Assembly: GCA_029204225.1 (NCBI GenBank) | Contig: CM055100.1 | Location: forward strand, 62,629,141-62,689,140 | Direction of reading: 5' to 3' | DNA: 60,000 nucleotides | DNA from: Diphasiastrum complanatum | Taxonomy: Eukaryota > Streptophyta > Lycopodiopsida > Lycopodiales > Lycopodiaceae | Shown here: positions 43,146 through 54,259 of the stretch, in pieces | Layout of the letters: each line of letters begins with the position of its first letter | Numbering within the stretch: position 1 is the first letter of the stretch | The notes under the pieces: model-generated | Database searches by the model: none | Seen by the model: only the letters and a program-made list of their open reading frames with translations | What the model was told of the DNA's origin: nothing | Program-made: the position numbers and the translations under genes

Positions 43146-44576
43146 TACATACATAACAAGGTCAAGCGTCCTCTGTATACCAGGGTCTCCCGCGCTGGGG
43201 CTATCGTGGCACTCGTGCAGGATTTGGGCCCTTATGTCTGCGATATCTGGCACACAGACTTTTCCTCTACGGAAAAGCAAACCATTCCGAAAGGAATAAT
43301 CATCAAGTATCTTCTCTTCGGGAGATTTCTTGGAATCCTGCTTTCCAAGATTGTCTCTCATTAAAGAGCTTCCTGCCAGGACATCTTGCCAAATATGACC
43401 GAAAAAGTCATCGGTCCGACAAAGATCTCGCAGAGAAAGATACAACTCGGATTGGAACTCAGCAAAGCATAACTGATTAACTTCACCAATCCGGAACAAA
43501 GCATCAACGACACAATTCGACGTACCTCGACGGTACTTAATGTCGAATTCGAACTCTTGAATGAGTTCCGACCAGCGGGCCTTACGACCCCTAAGGTCCG
43601 AGGCATCACAGATATACTTAAGAGATTCATGATCTGTCATAACCACGAATTTGAATCCGTACAAATAATGTCTCCAGATCTTTAACGCATGGATGACAAC
43701 AAAAAGTTCCTTCTCATAAGTAGAATACCTACTTTGAGCTGGGTCCAACTTCTTGCTCTCGAAAGCCACAGGTCTACCATCCTGGTAAAGGACTGCACCT
43801 ACCGCATAGTCACTAGCGTCTATTTCCACTAAGAAAGATCCGCTAGGGTCCACTATGTGTAAGATAGGGGCTGTAGACACCAACATCTTCAAAGCTTCAA
43901 AGCTTTGATTAAGTTCATCAGTCCAAACAACAGGAGGACTGACCTTCGAGCACCTTCCGGCCTTCTTTTTATTACCCTTTTTAGTTTTCCGTTTGGCTTT
44001 CTTCACTCCCTTAAGAAGATTCGTTAGAGGCAATGCAACTAAGGCATAGTCTTTAATGAATTTATGGAAAAACCCCATGAATCCCAAAAAAGATTTTACT
44101 TCCCTAATGGTTTTCAGGATAGGCCAATCACGAACTTTCTGGACCTTATCGTAGTCGATCTCAAGACCTCGATCAGAAACAATATGTCCCAAACACTTGA
44201 GTCGAGTTTGAAAACGCAAATGCGCTTTGTGCTCCTCAAGAGTCTTACTGTAGATCAATATGTCATCTAAAAATACCACGAGAAACTTCCCCAGATATGG
44301 ACGAAGAATATCGTTCATCATCTGCTGAAAGGTTGTCGGGGCATTAGTTAGACCAAAGGGTAAAACTAAAAATTCGTAATGGCCATACCCAGTACGAAAA
44401 CCCGTTTTGGAAACATCCCCCTCGTGTATTCTAATTTGATGGTACCCCGACCTAAGGTCGAATTTGGTGAAATATTTAGCACCATTCAATCAGTCCATTA
44501 AGTCGTCCATCCGAGGTAAGGGATACCGGTTCTTAATTGTCATTTTAATAAGCTTTTTGTAATCGACACAGAGATG
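43146..44576 (-). pseudogene. gypsy G2 RT, RNase H and integrase zinc domain
   Basis: Starts [27 protein letters not shown], one stop, then 490 codons open from 44489: [63 protein letters not shown], a small deletion, VKSFLGFMGFFHKFIKDYA. A Lys-rich insert (KKAKRKTKKGNKKK) precedes RNase H: VEIDASDYAVGAVLYQDGRP, YEKELFVVIHALKIWRHYLYG, VMTDHESLKYI. The integrase zinc region ILHECHDSPSAGDPGIQRTL has Asp for the second His. The last 43 codons are antisense LINE. Non-functional, since no integrase core remains. Confidence 0.9.
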
Positions 44577-44745
44577 TATTGAAGATTATGATTTTAGTCT
44601 TCTTCGCGTTAACTTCCAAATGAGTGTAGAAGCACTGCAAACCCTCTCCCTAGTAAAGGAGATCAGGACCACATCATCTACATATAGTAGCATGGATATA
44701 ACTATGTCTCCCAATCTACAACCAAGGCACGAGAGAAGGAAAAAC
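44577..44745 (-). pseudogene. LINE RT fragment with Y-V-D-D
   Basis: In element sense LGCRLGDIVISMLLYVDDVVLISF followed, after a frameshift, by [18 protein letters not shown]. This is the LINE RT active-site region, corresponding to 42385-42600 of the plus-strand LINE. It lies in the candidate intron between host exons 44819-44914 and 41244-41352. Confidence 0.8.
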
Positions 44746-44818
44746 AATCCAAATGACTACACTCTCTCATGGACTTTAGAATCATGAAAAGCTTTCAAAT
44801 GTAGAAATAAACACTTAC

Positions 44819-44914
44819 TGTTGAGACATGTGAGCTCATACTTCCAATTTCACTGTCTACATCTGCAAAATCTGGCTGTGATAGAATTTCTTCAACAAGA
44901 AACTCCTCTTCCAT
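44819..44914 (-). CDS. host gene exon
   Basis: Acceptor attttggtag, donor GTAAGTG (44818-44812). The 96 nt encode MEEEFLVEEILSQPDF then ADVDSEIGSMSSHVST, an acidic segment in phase 0 at both ends. It does not join in phase to the candidate exon 45375-45438, so an exon is missing between them or one border is misjudged. Not identified. Confidence 0.6.
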
Positions 44915-45374
44915 CTACCAAAATCGCAAAGTCATCAGTGCCTAAAGGGAAAATTTTGATGTAATTCATGATATTCCCTTTGTTTCCTTGTTAAAAATGA
45001 GTATGAAATTTTAGCTAGGGTAACTATCGATAATGGAGGTAAGAACTAACAGTCTTGGAAACAATGAAAATGTTTTTAATCAGCAAAGCTTCACAAGCTT
45101 GAATGAAAACTTGATACTAGTAACTGATCATGTGTTGATTGAGTTGGCAACTTAGAGACTGAATTGAAAAACTTATAGAGACTTATCATGATTTTTCAAG
45201 GATATATGAATGAGACATTCTCCATACATACTGAGAGAGTGAAAAACCGCGCATTTGGCCCCAAACGCATATTACGAATAGCATGGCAATCCCAGTTTTG
45301 AGTTAGGTTAGAATTCAGTATGTTGAGAGTTTGTGTAACTTTTGAAAGCCGCTTCCTTCGTTTCCTACACTTAC

Positions 45375-45438
45375 CTTGGAATAAATTCTGGTATTAAGAG
45401 GCTTGCTATATCATGTAAATGAACAAAAAATGGGATTA
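45375..45438 (-). CDS. candidate host exon
   Basis: Acceptor cattcgcag, donor GTAAGTG (45374). Entered in phase 1 from the exon 45736-45803 it reads IPFFVHLHDIASLLIPEFIP, a coding-like hydrophobic helix, and leaves in phase 2. Support is the good donor and the open frame only. Confidence 0.4.
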
Positions 45439-45735
45439 CTGCGAATGATTCTATTGCTCTTAATTGCATGAAACTCAGCTTTTTGAGAATTTTTTGTAGA
45501 TACTACTGATGAAGAGTAAGAGAGTGAGTTTAAACAAGTAGGCATATCATGCTGCATAAATGACAGTGTTATATAGGCGAATCACTAATAGTCATCATCA
45601 GGAAGAGTATTATAATGATGTCATAGAAATCAGTCAACTAGTGATTTTGTAACCAAGAATAGAATGCAAACCTCATGAACTTTGGATTTGTGTGACTGTC
45701 CTTGCACACTCTATAATATTGAGGGCCTTGCTTAC

Positions 45736-45803
45736 ATGGTAAAACAAAGTGTTTTTCCTCTAAATCTTGCAGTTTCATGTCAAGTTTTTGAATAATCTCC
45801 ATC
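45736..45803 (-). CDS. host gene exon
   Basis: Acceptor ttcctttgcag, donor GTAAGC at 45735. In phase with the exon 46032-46087 (split Gly codon) it encodes GMEIIQKLDMKLQDLEEKHF then VLP, a clear coiled-coil heptad pattern. An alternative reading continues through the donor (CKQGPQYYRVCKDSH), so retention or a longer exon is possible. Confidence 0.6.
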
Positions 45804-46031
45804 CTGCAAAGGAAAAACTTGGACATTCAGAGGCGATACCCTCTTATGTCTTCTATTTAGCTGGTGGAGCAGAAAGTCAAGTTTTCTACTTCAAGCATTG
45901 AGCATTATTGTTTTCCCACTTCCACCGGAGAGAATATGGACACATTATTTACTCAAGGAAATACAGAATGGATGAAATTTGAGACCATAGTTTTCCTATT
46001 TAGACACAAAGAAGTAGCATAATTCCCTTAC

Positions 46032-46087
46032 CCTTTTCTTTGCTTCTCAAATTCCATTTTGCTCATACCAGTTTGAACCTCGGTATC
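46032..46087 (-). CDS. host gene exon (56 nt)
   Basis: Acceptor actttaatcag, donor GTAAGG (46031). It encodes DTEVQTGMSKMEFEKQRK in phase 0 from the large exon upstream (which ends on a complete Gln codon) and leaves in phase 2, matching the next exon. Three consecutive in-phase joins are the best evidence that this is a real spliced gene. Confidence 0.65.
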
Positions 46088-46989
46088 CTGATTAAAGTGA
46101 CAACATTATAAAAGCCTTTCCAAACAAGAGATTGAAAGGTATAGATTGAGATCATTCTGATACACTTACAACTGAAGCCAGAAACATTGGAACCAAGTAT
46201 GTTATGATGGTCTAATACTAGCCAAACTTCCTAAATCAAAGGTCATCAAACTCTCAACTGCAGGTTCTTACAAACAGCTCCTGTATGTAGTTTGCCCTTG
46301 ACAACTTCAGGTTAGAAACAAAAACCTTGGACTTGTGCATAACATAGCATTCTAAGCCATCTCAAAATTGTCATTGTTGTAAATAAATCAAACCCCTGCA
46401 ATATACAAGTTCATGCTTACAAAGAAGACAAAGAGTTGCAATCAGGATTCTGGCCTACGGAATCATTCTACAAGTACCAGTCTCTGGTTTAAATTTACTG
46501 CTTTTACCAAGACTTAGGTCACAGTACCTGTGTGAAACCCCGGAATGAAAATCTAAATGGGTAGGATATATACGCTACCAGAATTCACACTCAACCAATA
46601 CTACTGTAACATTATAAATATGCTTCCATAATTCATAATAATAAAGGAAACGGATTTCGTCACCTGGGATTCAAGTTAAATATACAGAATGAAGAATGAT
46701 TATAAGAACACCTTGGTACTTATCCACTCAGAAATACACATCAGAATCATCAGATAGTTACAAGTCAAGTGGTGATATCAGAAAGGAGGCATACATGCCT
46801 TAATTTTTTTAGTTGTAACCATAAGCTAACATAAGGTAGAAATTCAATGCATTCTCAAGGCGATATTGTAGATACAAATAGTACATATGTCAAAAATGCA
46901 ACTAGAATCTTATACAGGTCCATGCCACATCTTTTAGAAAGGCATCTCATGATACCTAAGTAGTGCAAAAGCAATGCAATCCTACACAC

Positions 46990-48232
46990 CTGTTCTAGAG
47001 CTTTTAGTCTGGTGCTGCTCTTGTGTTTCATGTCATCAAGGAATGTCTGTATCTCTGCAATCACATTTTGTCTATTGATCTCATCATAGTGAGAGCTTTT
47101 CGGAATGACCCTGGTCTCTTTCTCTTTATATACATGTCCTTGGGTTGCTTCTCTCTGTCGTTGGCTTGATTCTTGGGCTACCGAAGAACGTTGGGACAGG
47201 ACTGAATGCACAGGCTGCACTTCAACTGCATGGCCTTTAAGCTCCTTATCTTCTGAAGGCTGCAAACATTTTCTGATTACTTTGCAACAATTCTTTTCCA
47301 CCTGTATTTGTGGATCTCCAACAGCATTAGGACCTCCCGACTCGATTTTATGACTATTAGAGATGGATAGCTTCAAATTTGCTTCTTTCAACCTTTCAAT
47401 AGCTTGATCGGTTGAAGCAATGCAGTCATTAAGTGGTGCACAGAATTTGGACCCATAACTGCTTTCTTTTTCCTTGTAGCATTCGTCACTTCCAATTCGT
47501 CCACTACAATCTGACATGCAAGCTTCAGATTCTGGCTGCATAGCTTGAAATTTAAAAGGGACTTGAGGATTTCCTGATTTATCATAGTAACTTTTCAGAA
47601 GATTGTAAATCTGCTGGGAGCGTCTGTGATCTGTGCACAAGCAATCTGATGCAGTATTATCTTCAGTTCTTGTGATACTTTCCATGTCCTCATCAGTGCC
47701 ATTTTCCAAACTAGTAGTGTCTTGCTTGGTGTTTTTCTGAAATACAACACCACAACAAACGATATCAGAAGGCTTTGACAAAATGTCAGAAGTTTCCATG
47801 TTGACCTCAAGCTTGAAAGGTCTCAGTGTTGTATCCAGCATGATCTCATTCTCTGTGTTCCCCTTCTTTGAATCTTTCATACTCTTTGGTTCTATTGTTT
47901 TTGTGTCAAAGCATTTTTTGTCTTGGAAAAGTGGCACTTTCTCTTTAACTGTAATTGACTGCTTGATCCAACTTCCTATTTGACAGCTGTTTGGCCTTGA
48001 GTCTACCTCAGAATATGCTTGCCCATGATAATCTTGCTGTTTATGAGCAAGTGTTCCAGAAAAATAAGGTGTTGCTACACCCCTCCATTTATTTCCGTGT
48101 TGACCATCATCTGTCACATGAGCCACACAAGCTGATTCAAAAGTGCAAGCCCTGAGTCCCCTACATCCATGTAGGTTTTCGGGAGTATTACCTGCTGACA
48201 CAACCATCCATTTCATCCAAAGGGCTTGATCC
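46990..48232 (-). CDS. large host gene exon, unrecognised protein
   Basis: 1243 nt open after the acceptor ttgttgacag (48233 and above), ending CAG|GTGTGT at 46990/46989. It encodes about 414 residues: DQALWMKWMVVSAGNTPEN at the start, a long polar, Ser/Lys/Glu-rich and probably disordered middle (repeated Cys-containing stretches such as DCLCTDHRRSQQIYNLL), and a coiled-coil-prone end QNVIAEIQTFLDDMKHKSSTRLKALEQ. No transposon motif. The rest of the open frame to 46855 is intron. Upstream exons were not found with confidence. No family recognised; the helical C-terminus and following exons suggest a coiled-coil scaffold protein. Confidence 0.7.
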
Positions 48233-49560
48233 TGTCAACAATCTCATGCATTGCATTAACTCCACTTAGTTCTTAGGTGATCCCAAAGGATTAACTTGCA
48301 AGATTTTGTTATTCAGCATTTGTAGCCTGCCAGGAACAAACTTTTTATCAAAAAGCAAGTCTTCAAAAATTAGAACCCCAGCATAACAATTTGAATGTTT
48401 TGTAAATAAGTTTGTAAAGACTGCTGACATGGATCTCTTAATAGTTAACCCTCTAGAACAACTGTATCTATCTGTGGATAGATATTCCTAGTCCAAAATT
48501 TATTCCTGTAATACTTTATGGAAAATTCCTGAGTATCAGATATCATTGAACTTAAGAACATCACCCCAGCCTTTCAGAGTTGGAATAATGCTCTATTTGT
48601 GTGCAACCTAGTTCATGGTAATGAGTTCCATGAGCTTGGGGCTGGTGGAATTATTCCACCCAAACCAAAATCTTCTAACTCTACTTACCAATCACACTCC
48701 ACCGTGAGTTTCACTATACACAAACTAAAAGAGATTCAATTAGTGTCATAAAGTGACCTTGGGTCTGACAATGAGACGCAAAATGAGATACAATTAAGAA
48801 GATAACAAGCTACAAAACCTAGATATCTTGTCAATCTTAGAAAGTCCAAGATATGGCTGCTTAGGTCTAAATATCTGGGATTCACTCAGTAAGAAATAAT
48901 TAATTTGATGAATTTGTTTCCACTTAGAAAATTGAGAACATGCAATATTACAAAACTTGCATGCTATTTGAAGATAAACACAACATGATCCCTGCATGCA
49001 TGTTGGTAAAGCAAGTTAAGTGCTGTAGAATCAGGCAACAAATAGGCATGGGCATGCAGAAGAAGAGGCTTCTGTTGTACCCTTTTCTTCACCTCCCTCC
49101 TACGGGGTTTTAGAGGCTTAGAAAGGGGTTCGATGGATCTACCACCGAGTGAAAATCGGTTGTAGTGCTAGTATCGCTCCAATGGGTAGAGGGTCTAAGG
49201 TTGTCAAGCTTAGTGTAGGATCTAAATGTGGAATGACGCCTAGATTGGGGTGTTGATCATTCTTCTTGTTCTCTTTTTGTTCCTTTTGTCTTGTTTTGTT
49301 TCTTCTTCTTCTTCTTTTCTTTTGTTCATCTAGGCATCCTTGACTCTAAATCTTCTCCTCAAGAGGTTGATCTTTTCAAGGGAGGTGTACGATATCTTGA
49401 GATAACCTACCTACGGATCTTAGTGATCTCTCCTTGGTTTTTCTGATCTAACACCTATTTTAGTTGTATGTGGATCTTATGAATTAGTTTCAAGAACTAG
49501 TTGTGATGAATGCTTATGCTAAAGATGGAGCTTGAATGTGATAGCATGCATTCATCATTC
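48233..49560. other. non-coding, likely intron
   Basis: AT-rich with a TTC/CTT-rich patch at 49240-49320. No transposon domain and no exon that I can support. Confidence 0.45.
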
Positions 49561-49739
49561 ATAGTGATCACATACACATAAAATGGGAGGGCCTTCAACA
49601 AAGGAGATAGGAAGGGGAGGAGACATACTCTCTCTCTCTCTTCTCCATTTGAGATCCTCCGCAAACCGCCCATGCCGCCACGTAACCCCCGCTGCCCTCC
49701 TGCCACGCAGGATGCCTCCGTGTAGTACAATCCACGTGT

Positions 49740-50300
49740 TGAGATTTCCTCTCATCAATCTCGAAGCAACTCATGACTCTCTCATATAATGCCATAATAG
49801 CTGGTTTTATGTCCGAGGAAATACCAACATCCCATAGCCTTTGGAAAGCATATGAGGTGGTAGAAAGTCGAAGGCCTTCTAAAGTTGACAAAACAATAGT
49901 AAACCCTCTCTCTCCTAGATCTGGCTTCGCTCTCAGATTAAGGATCTGAGAATGAATATGTGCTCTAACTCAAGGCATATAGCCATCTAGACTCAGCCTC
50001 ATTACTCAATGTTGTATGTAGGATGATGGATCGTCCCATAGGACTTTGCTATGATGTGCCCGATCATGATGGCACAATAGTTCTCAGGTTGCATGGGGTC
50101 ACCACTCTTGCGTATGGGGTAGATGATGTTCGTGCAACAAGACGATGGAATCCAACAACAACAACCTTATGAAGGAGGGTGGAAAGCTTGGGGATATGAT
50201 ATCAATGGCAAGGATGAGGAGCTTGTACTCCAAATCTTCAATATCGCATGCACGACTGTTTGTCAATCTATTAATGGCACCATACACCAACTTAAAACTG
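49740..50300 (-). pseudogene. LINE RT N-terminal fragment
   Basis: In element sense: AINRLTNSRACDIEDLEYKLLILAIDI (50290 side), then IIYPIRKSGDPMQPENYCAIMIGHIIAKSYGTI (the N-Y-R-x-I block of LINE RT), and after a gap ISSDIKPAIMALYERVMSCF. Frameshifts and stops are present. The GC-rich part at 49600-49740 has no clear similarity. Confidence 0.7.
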
Positions 50301-50399
50301 AAAAGGGAAAACTAGGGAGGTTTGAGTGAGATGATGATGGGAGACTCTATATCTACAAATAGGGTGGTGGCATACATGCACATGCTATCATGGATGATC

Positions 50400-51325
50400 T
50401 GTGATCAACCATTAGTCTCACATTCGATCATCTTGGCCAAGCTTGCTATGCCTCCCACATAGTTAGGGCAACCATCTTCAGCAAACTAATCATTTATTTG
50501 CAGCAAGTTTTCTCTTGGAGATGTAGACATTGGTAGAGGCAAATACCCATGTTTTGCACTCACATCCACCAGGGAGCTCCACGAGCAATTTGGTCTCTTG
50601 GTACTCGTAGGCTTCTCATCTAGTAAGCATGATTGGTCTCTCCATATCACATCTTCCTATGGGTATGGGATCCCATTCCTATATTCAACAATTTATTTAC
50701 AGAGCATATGCCCAAAGCATCTCGTTAGGTCAACTGAATGTCAAATTAAAGTTCTACAAGAAACATTCTATGAAGTTGGATGACACTAGGATTCCAACAT
50801 TGCCTTGCTACCTCGACGTGGGCTTGTTACATGACCTGTTCAAGTTTCATCACTTCAGTTACAAGTAGAAATCGATCACTTCCAACAGACATCAAGGGCA
50901 GACAAGATATTCCAATTATGTACCATGGAAGAGGTTGAGTCAGAAGAACATTTTATCTTCAAGTTGCCACTATACTATTGGATAAGGGCAAGATACCACT
51001 ACCTCTTTCATAATTAGCCAATCACACTATGTTCCCTAGGTAGATCACAAATGTGTTGTCCTTATTCTCAAAGAGATCTTCCAATTGAGGAGTGAGGTGT
51101 GTCGTACTAAAAGCACTACAGGATGATATGTACTCAATTGTGTAGATGTAGATATATACTTTTGAAATAGTTCCATATTCACTTTACGCCATTATTATTA
51201 ATTTAGAGTATCACTATAGTTCTAGCTTTAGCATAAGTAGAGACAATTCTTTGCTCCCATTGTCATAATACGTACTGGAAATGCACCATTTCATCTTATG
51301 TACCCTTGGGTACTCAAGATGTTAA

Positions 51326-51328
<3 letters not shown>
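50400..51328 (+). pseudogene. LINE C-terminal domain and 3' UTR
   Basis: 50690-50990: YAQSISLGQLNVKLKFY, DDTRIPTLPCYLDVG, then KIFQLCTMEEVESEEHFIFKLPLYYWIRARYHYLF. This is the Cys/His-type C-terminal domain of plant LINEs with two of the usual Cys lost. The 3' UTR follows, with the conserved end tcttatgtacccttgggtac (stem) and gatgttaatat, then (CT)n at 51329. The 5' part is missing. Confidence 0.78.

Positions 51329-51405
<77 letters not shown>
51329..51405. repeat. (CT)n microsatellite = LINE tail
   Basis: 77 nt of pure CT directly after the LINE 3' end. ORF1 sequence of the next LINE follows at about 51406 in the same orientation. The Leu-Ser open frame through it is an artefact. Confidence 0.95.
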
Positions 51406-51407
<2 letters not shown>

Positions 51408-51915
51408 CACCACCAAGATAAAGGAGCTTGAGAGTAAAATAGAGCAGCATAAAGATTCACGGGCAGCAGTCTTGCAGAAAGGCACCAAGCCTAGCGCCCC
51501 CATCTCCTCCGTCATCTCAGCCACCATTTCGGAAGAGAGGTCAAGGGAGCAAAAGGCCCACAACATCAGGGTTCGTGGGATACCAGACACACAGGATGCC
51601 ATTGCCGAAGCCACGAGATTTCTCGAGACCACCCTAGGACAAATGACAGATGGGCTAGATACAGCTTGGAGGACCACCAGAGATGCCGCTACACTCATTA
51701 TCCGTTTCACTTCTCTAGAGAGTCGTCGAGATGCTATGCGGTGCAGAGCTAAGCTTCGTGGCACTACTATCTATATGGATGACGACCTCACATATATCCA
51801 GGTAGAGGAGAGGCGTAAGGCCTTTCAAGCAGCCCGTGAGTCTGGCAGACGAGTCATTTACCGAGATGGGCGAGTGCGCTTTCTTGATAGTGCACCTAGC
51901 AGATCCCAGCGATAG
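51406..51915 (+). CDS. LINE ORF1 protein, N-terminally truncated
   Basis: From KIKELESKIEQHKDSRAA (coiled coil) into an RRM-like domain (NIRVRGIPDT, ATLIIRFTSLESRRDAM) and a C-terminal domain (GTTIYMDDDLTYIQVEERRKAF, RVIYRDGRVRFLDSA), ending with a stop at 51913-51915. This layout (coiled coil, RRM, CTD) is that of L1-type ORF1p, an RNA chaperone that binds LINE RNA. It is uninterrupted from the CT tract to its stop. The start codon is lost, so the 5' end of the LINE is truncated at the microsatellite. Confidence 0.82.
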
Positions 51916-51924
51916 GGATTTGGG

Positions 51925-53360
51925 GTGCCCGGGGGTGGGAGCACCCCGGGGCCCCATTCACACCACCTTTGGATTGGAGTGTGGAACTGTGCTGGCATAC
52001 ACTCATCTTCTACGGCAGGGGACCTTGTTGATTTCATTACAGGCAGGGATATATTATTCTTCATGGAGACACACGAGAGCCCAGAGCGAGGACTTCCTTC
52101 TTTTCCTGGATATAGATGGGATTCAGTATTCCGACGAGAGACTAGATCTGCTAGTGGATGTGGTTCAGGTGGGGTCGCCTGCTTGTACAGGGAGGCTCTT
52201 CACTCGAGTATTGACTTCATCCGACATGACGAGCAGGCCCGCTACACCTGGACTCGCATTGTGGGTCAGGATATTGGCTTGGATAGAGATCTTTTTATTG
52301 CAGCATGTTACTTTCCACCAGAGTCCTCGTCTTTTGCTGAGGGTATTGGATCTCCATATCAGGACCTCTCACCAGATATTATCAGATTTTCAGAGGGGGG
52401 GGACATATTCTCCTCACATGGGATTTTAATGCCCAGACATCTTCGCGATAGATAGAGTTCTTCGACACCACTGATCAGCTACGTGTTCGTGCCTTGGACA
52501 GTGATATGCTTAGAGATACCAGGACCTCCGCGGATAGTTTTGGACCTACTACTTCATATGGTGAGCACTCATTGCAATTTGGAGAGGCACATGAGCTAGC
52601 CATTTATAATGGCTTACCCTGCTGGCCACATTCAGACAGTTACACATGCCACCCTCACAGTGGAGGACATAGTGTCGTTGACTATCTCATGGGGTCACCA
52701 TCCTTTGTACCCACAGTTTCTGACTTCCACATTTTCCCCACCACCCTTTCCGATCACTCATTTCTCTCCTTCGATATCGGCCACCTCCCACCCACTCATC
52801 CATCTACACTACCCACGCTTACCCGAGCACCCACGTACACATTTGATCCCACTTACATGCCGCTATACCGGCAGTCCTTAGCTTCACTTTTACACTCCTT
52901 TCCTCACGACAGTCCAGTCGACACCCAGGCTGATTTCCTCACCACCTCTCTCCACACGGCCGCATCATTAACCCTCCCCACAAAGCCCCGCCCCAGAAAG
53001 ACCCGACGCACACCTCGAACACTACACCCTCCTTGGTACGATACTGAGTGTCGCTCTCTCCATCAGTCAGTAACCCACTCACGCATCCATGCCCCACATC
53101 TGCTTCGATCTTCCCGACGCTCCTACCATCGTGCTCTCCACCGTAAGAAATGCTCCCATGATGATTCTGAAGGGAACGTCTCATTGACCTTCTTTTCAAC
53201 TCTTCTTCGGGCGCTTTCTGGTGCGAGTTCATTCCTCGCTCTCCACCACCTCTCTTGGAAGACCTCCGCATATGGATTGATTATGCTACTAGCCTGTACA
53301 CAGTTCCTACCGACTCACCTATCGCCATATCTCCACGGCGATCGCCTGATTTAGTACCTG
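51925..53360 (+). pseudogene. LINE ORF2 endonuclease, RT deleted
   Basis: APE-type endonuclease: IGVWNCAG near the start, FFMETHESPERGLPSFPGY (catalytic Glu), DLFIAACYFPPESS, then a frameshift at about 52390-52440 (the D-F-N-A-Q motif lies in another frame, followed by a stop). From 52494: YGEHSLQFGEAHELAIYNGLPCWP, GHSVVDYLMGSPSFVPTVSDFHI, TLSDHSFLSFDIG (S-D-H catalytic His). It then continues to the pre-RT region LHPPWYDTECRSLHQ. RT is entirely missing; after 53160 unrelated residues follow. Confidence 0.85.
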
Positions 53361-53812
53361 AGGATGAGGATTATGATGAGGATGACGACGAGGATGTTGG
53401 CCGCTCTCATGCTCATAGAGATGAAAGACAGTGTACCTCCCACCATCATGTTACCACCAGGATTACTAGACATTCTACGTAGGGGCGTACTACTACTACT
53501 ACACATGCACGTGCTCATGCTCACAAACGCCGCCGGCAGGCTCCAGTGCTTTCCCATTCTGTGGCTCGCATTACATCTTTTTACAGCAGCAGCACAGCCT
53601 TGACATCTTACCCTAGATACATATGATTATTATTATGCGCATTCTCGCATACGTGTCTATTTTAGTTTGCAGTAAATGTTTTCTTTATTACAGTTTGGAG
53701 ACGTTTTTATACGCTCCCATGGTTACCACATACATGACATGTACTTCATTAGTCTTATATGCCTTTTGGCATGGAAAAGACATTAATAAAGCTTTCTTTC
53801 TCTCTCTCTCCT
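53361..53812 (+). repeat. LINE 3' region with conserved end and short CT tail
   Basis: An acidic coding remnant (DEDYDEDDDEDV) is followed by 3' UTR. The end reads agtcttatatgccttttggcat (stem ATGCC-TTTT-GGCAT, 53759-53772), gacattaataaa (53780-53791), ctttctttctctctctctc. The same order occurs at the other LINE ends in the window. Confidence 0.75.
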
Positions 53813-53941
53813 CCTTTTACAATGCACCAATTTTCTTTCATTGTCATGTGAATCACAAAAATGGAGGGAGAATGTGTCACATAAGCAAAGCCATGTAAGT
53901 GGAGATGGTCTTGAACACGGAAAGTTTATGGGTTTTTTTAG

Positions 53942-53985
53942 TGAGAGAGAGAGAGAGAGAGAGAGAGGAGGAGGAGGAGGAGAGG
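53942..53985. repeat. (GA)n(GGA)n microsatellite
   Basis: A run of ga units followed by gga units. The plus-strand open frame through it is a repeat artefact. Confidence 0.93.
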
Positions 53986-54259
53986 TTGTGTCGAGAGGCT
54001 GAAAATGATGGAACCAACCTTAACATTGTTACAGCATGGGACATGAACTGCAGAACAAAGTGGAGAAGTCATGATAATGAGGCACATGATGACTAGAGAA
54101 AGTTAGGTCAATGTTTCCTAATTCTCCAATTTATCCAAATTCAGGCGAAAATTCAAAATTTGAGCCAGTTCATCCGATTCAATTCAATTCAAGTCATGAA
54201 AAATTAGCATTTATATCAAGATCTAAATCCCATTCTCTCATTCTAAATGACTGGAATCG

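Noticed and set aside
49583-49789. Plus and minus open frames in a GC-rich patch
   Set aside because: No similarity to LINE or host proteins on either strand; mutually overlapping frames are typical of GC-rich chance ORFs.
51291-51764. Minus-strand 157-codon open frame
   Set aside because: Antisense to LINE ORF1 and the CT tract; no domain, and codon content follows the opposite strand.
52939-53271. Minus-strand open frame rich in Gly/Arg/Ser
   Set aside because: Antisense shadow of the LINE ORF2 coding frame.
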